In this document: positions 63,591-64,000 of the stretch, piece by piece | Layout: every line of letters begins with the position of its first letter | Numbering within the stretch: the stretch's first letter is position 1 | From: Penelope pileata | Lineage: Eukaryota > Chordata > Aves > Galliformes > Cracidae | DNA: 64,000 nucleotides | Assembly: GCA_013396635.1 (NCBI GenBank) | Contig: WBMW01003957.1 | Coordinates: forward strand, 437,948 to 501,947 | Reading direction: 5' to 3' | Made by a program: the position numbers and the translations under genes | Notes under the pieces: generated by a model | What the model was told of the DNA's origin: nothing | Seen by the model: the letters and a program-made list of their open reading frames with translations, nothing else | The model's database searches: none

Positions 63591-64000
63591 TGTGGGCTCC
63601 TGGCAGGGCTCTGTCTCCCCTGGGGCTTCCCTAGCTCAGGAACCCCCTTCCCTGGGCACCTCTATCCCCGCTCCACTGCACAATGTGCCTGCACCAGTTT
63701 GCATTTAACCATAGGTTAAACTGATGCATTGTGACACTGTCTTTGAGGGGACATTATCCCCTATTAATCATCTGTCGTTCTTAATTATATGCCTAGAAGT
63801 TAAAAATGTAATACATTGTGACAAAATTGTGCAACTGGAGAATTGCAGAGTAAGCAGTTTGCCAACCTGGAACAATACTGGACAGGATGTTGGGTTTCAG
63901 CAAGCCACATTGGACTTTCACCATGAGGAGAGGATTCTTCAGAAGTTAAAGAGAGTGAAGTAGCATTTTTAAACACCCTTCAGATGCAAGGGTGGCTGAA
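63591..64000. other. Intergenic sequence at the right edge
   Basis: No gene or repeat recognised in the last 400 bases. The 79-codon plus frame at 63724-63963 shows no recognisable family. Confidence 0.5.

Noticed and set aside
63037..63708. Frames of 111 and 161 codons near the right end
   Set aside because: Both lie over a CR1 fragment and are explained by it.
1..64000. tRNA, rRNA, CRISPR arrays, complete LTR retroviruses and DNA transposons
   Set aside because: Looked for typical tRNA B-box text, spaced identical repeats, paired long terminal repeats and inverted termini; none was convincing. CRISPR arrays are not expected in a bird nuclear genome.

Overview
The window looks like a piece of a galliform bird (chicken-like) nuclear chromosome. 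It carries CR1 retroposon copies with the bird-type 3' ends (imperfect ATTCTATG octamers), including two CR1-B-like copies. Coding density is very low. The only protein-coding sequence I can name is a single exon on the minus strand at 1646-1837. It matches the N-terminus of LYST, the BEACH-domain lysosomal trafficking regulator that is defective in Chediak-Higashi syndrome.

Layout. Positions 1-1645 are the LYST intron that follows the first coding exon; the rest of LYST lies beyond the left edge. From about 1845 to about 19400 is the inferred first intron, which holds two CR1 copies in the LYST sense direction, homopolymer tracts and no recognisable exon. At about 18950-19600 lies a CpG-dense island interrupted by a 228-base assembly gap. 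It is the best candidate for the LYST promoter and untranslated exon 1, although the link is by position only. From about 19600 to the right end I recognise no gene. The neighbour expected upstream from conserved vertebrate gene order, NID1, was not found. This 44 kb holds CR1 fragments (one very old), simple repeats, an unexplained diverged direct repeat and a few motif clusters that may be regulatory.

A second GC-rich block at about 53700-54360 is interrupted by a 418-base gap. A strong CTCF-type motif sits 23 bases from the gap edge. This is the most suggestive unexplained locus here: possibly an unassembled CpG-island promoter, an insulator or a GC-rich minisatellite. I found no convincing new biological system. 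The many short open frames elsewhere look like chance, CR1 remnants or artefacts of N runs.
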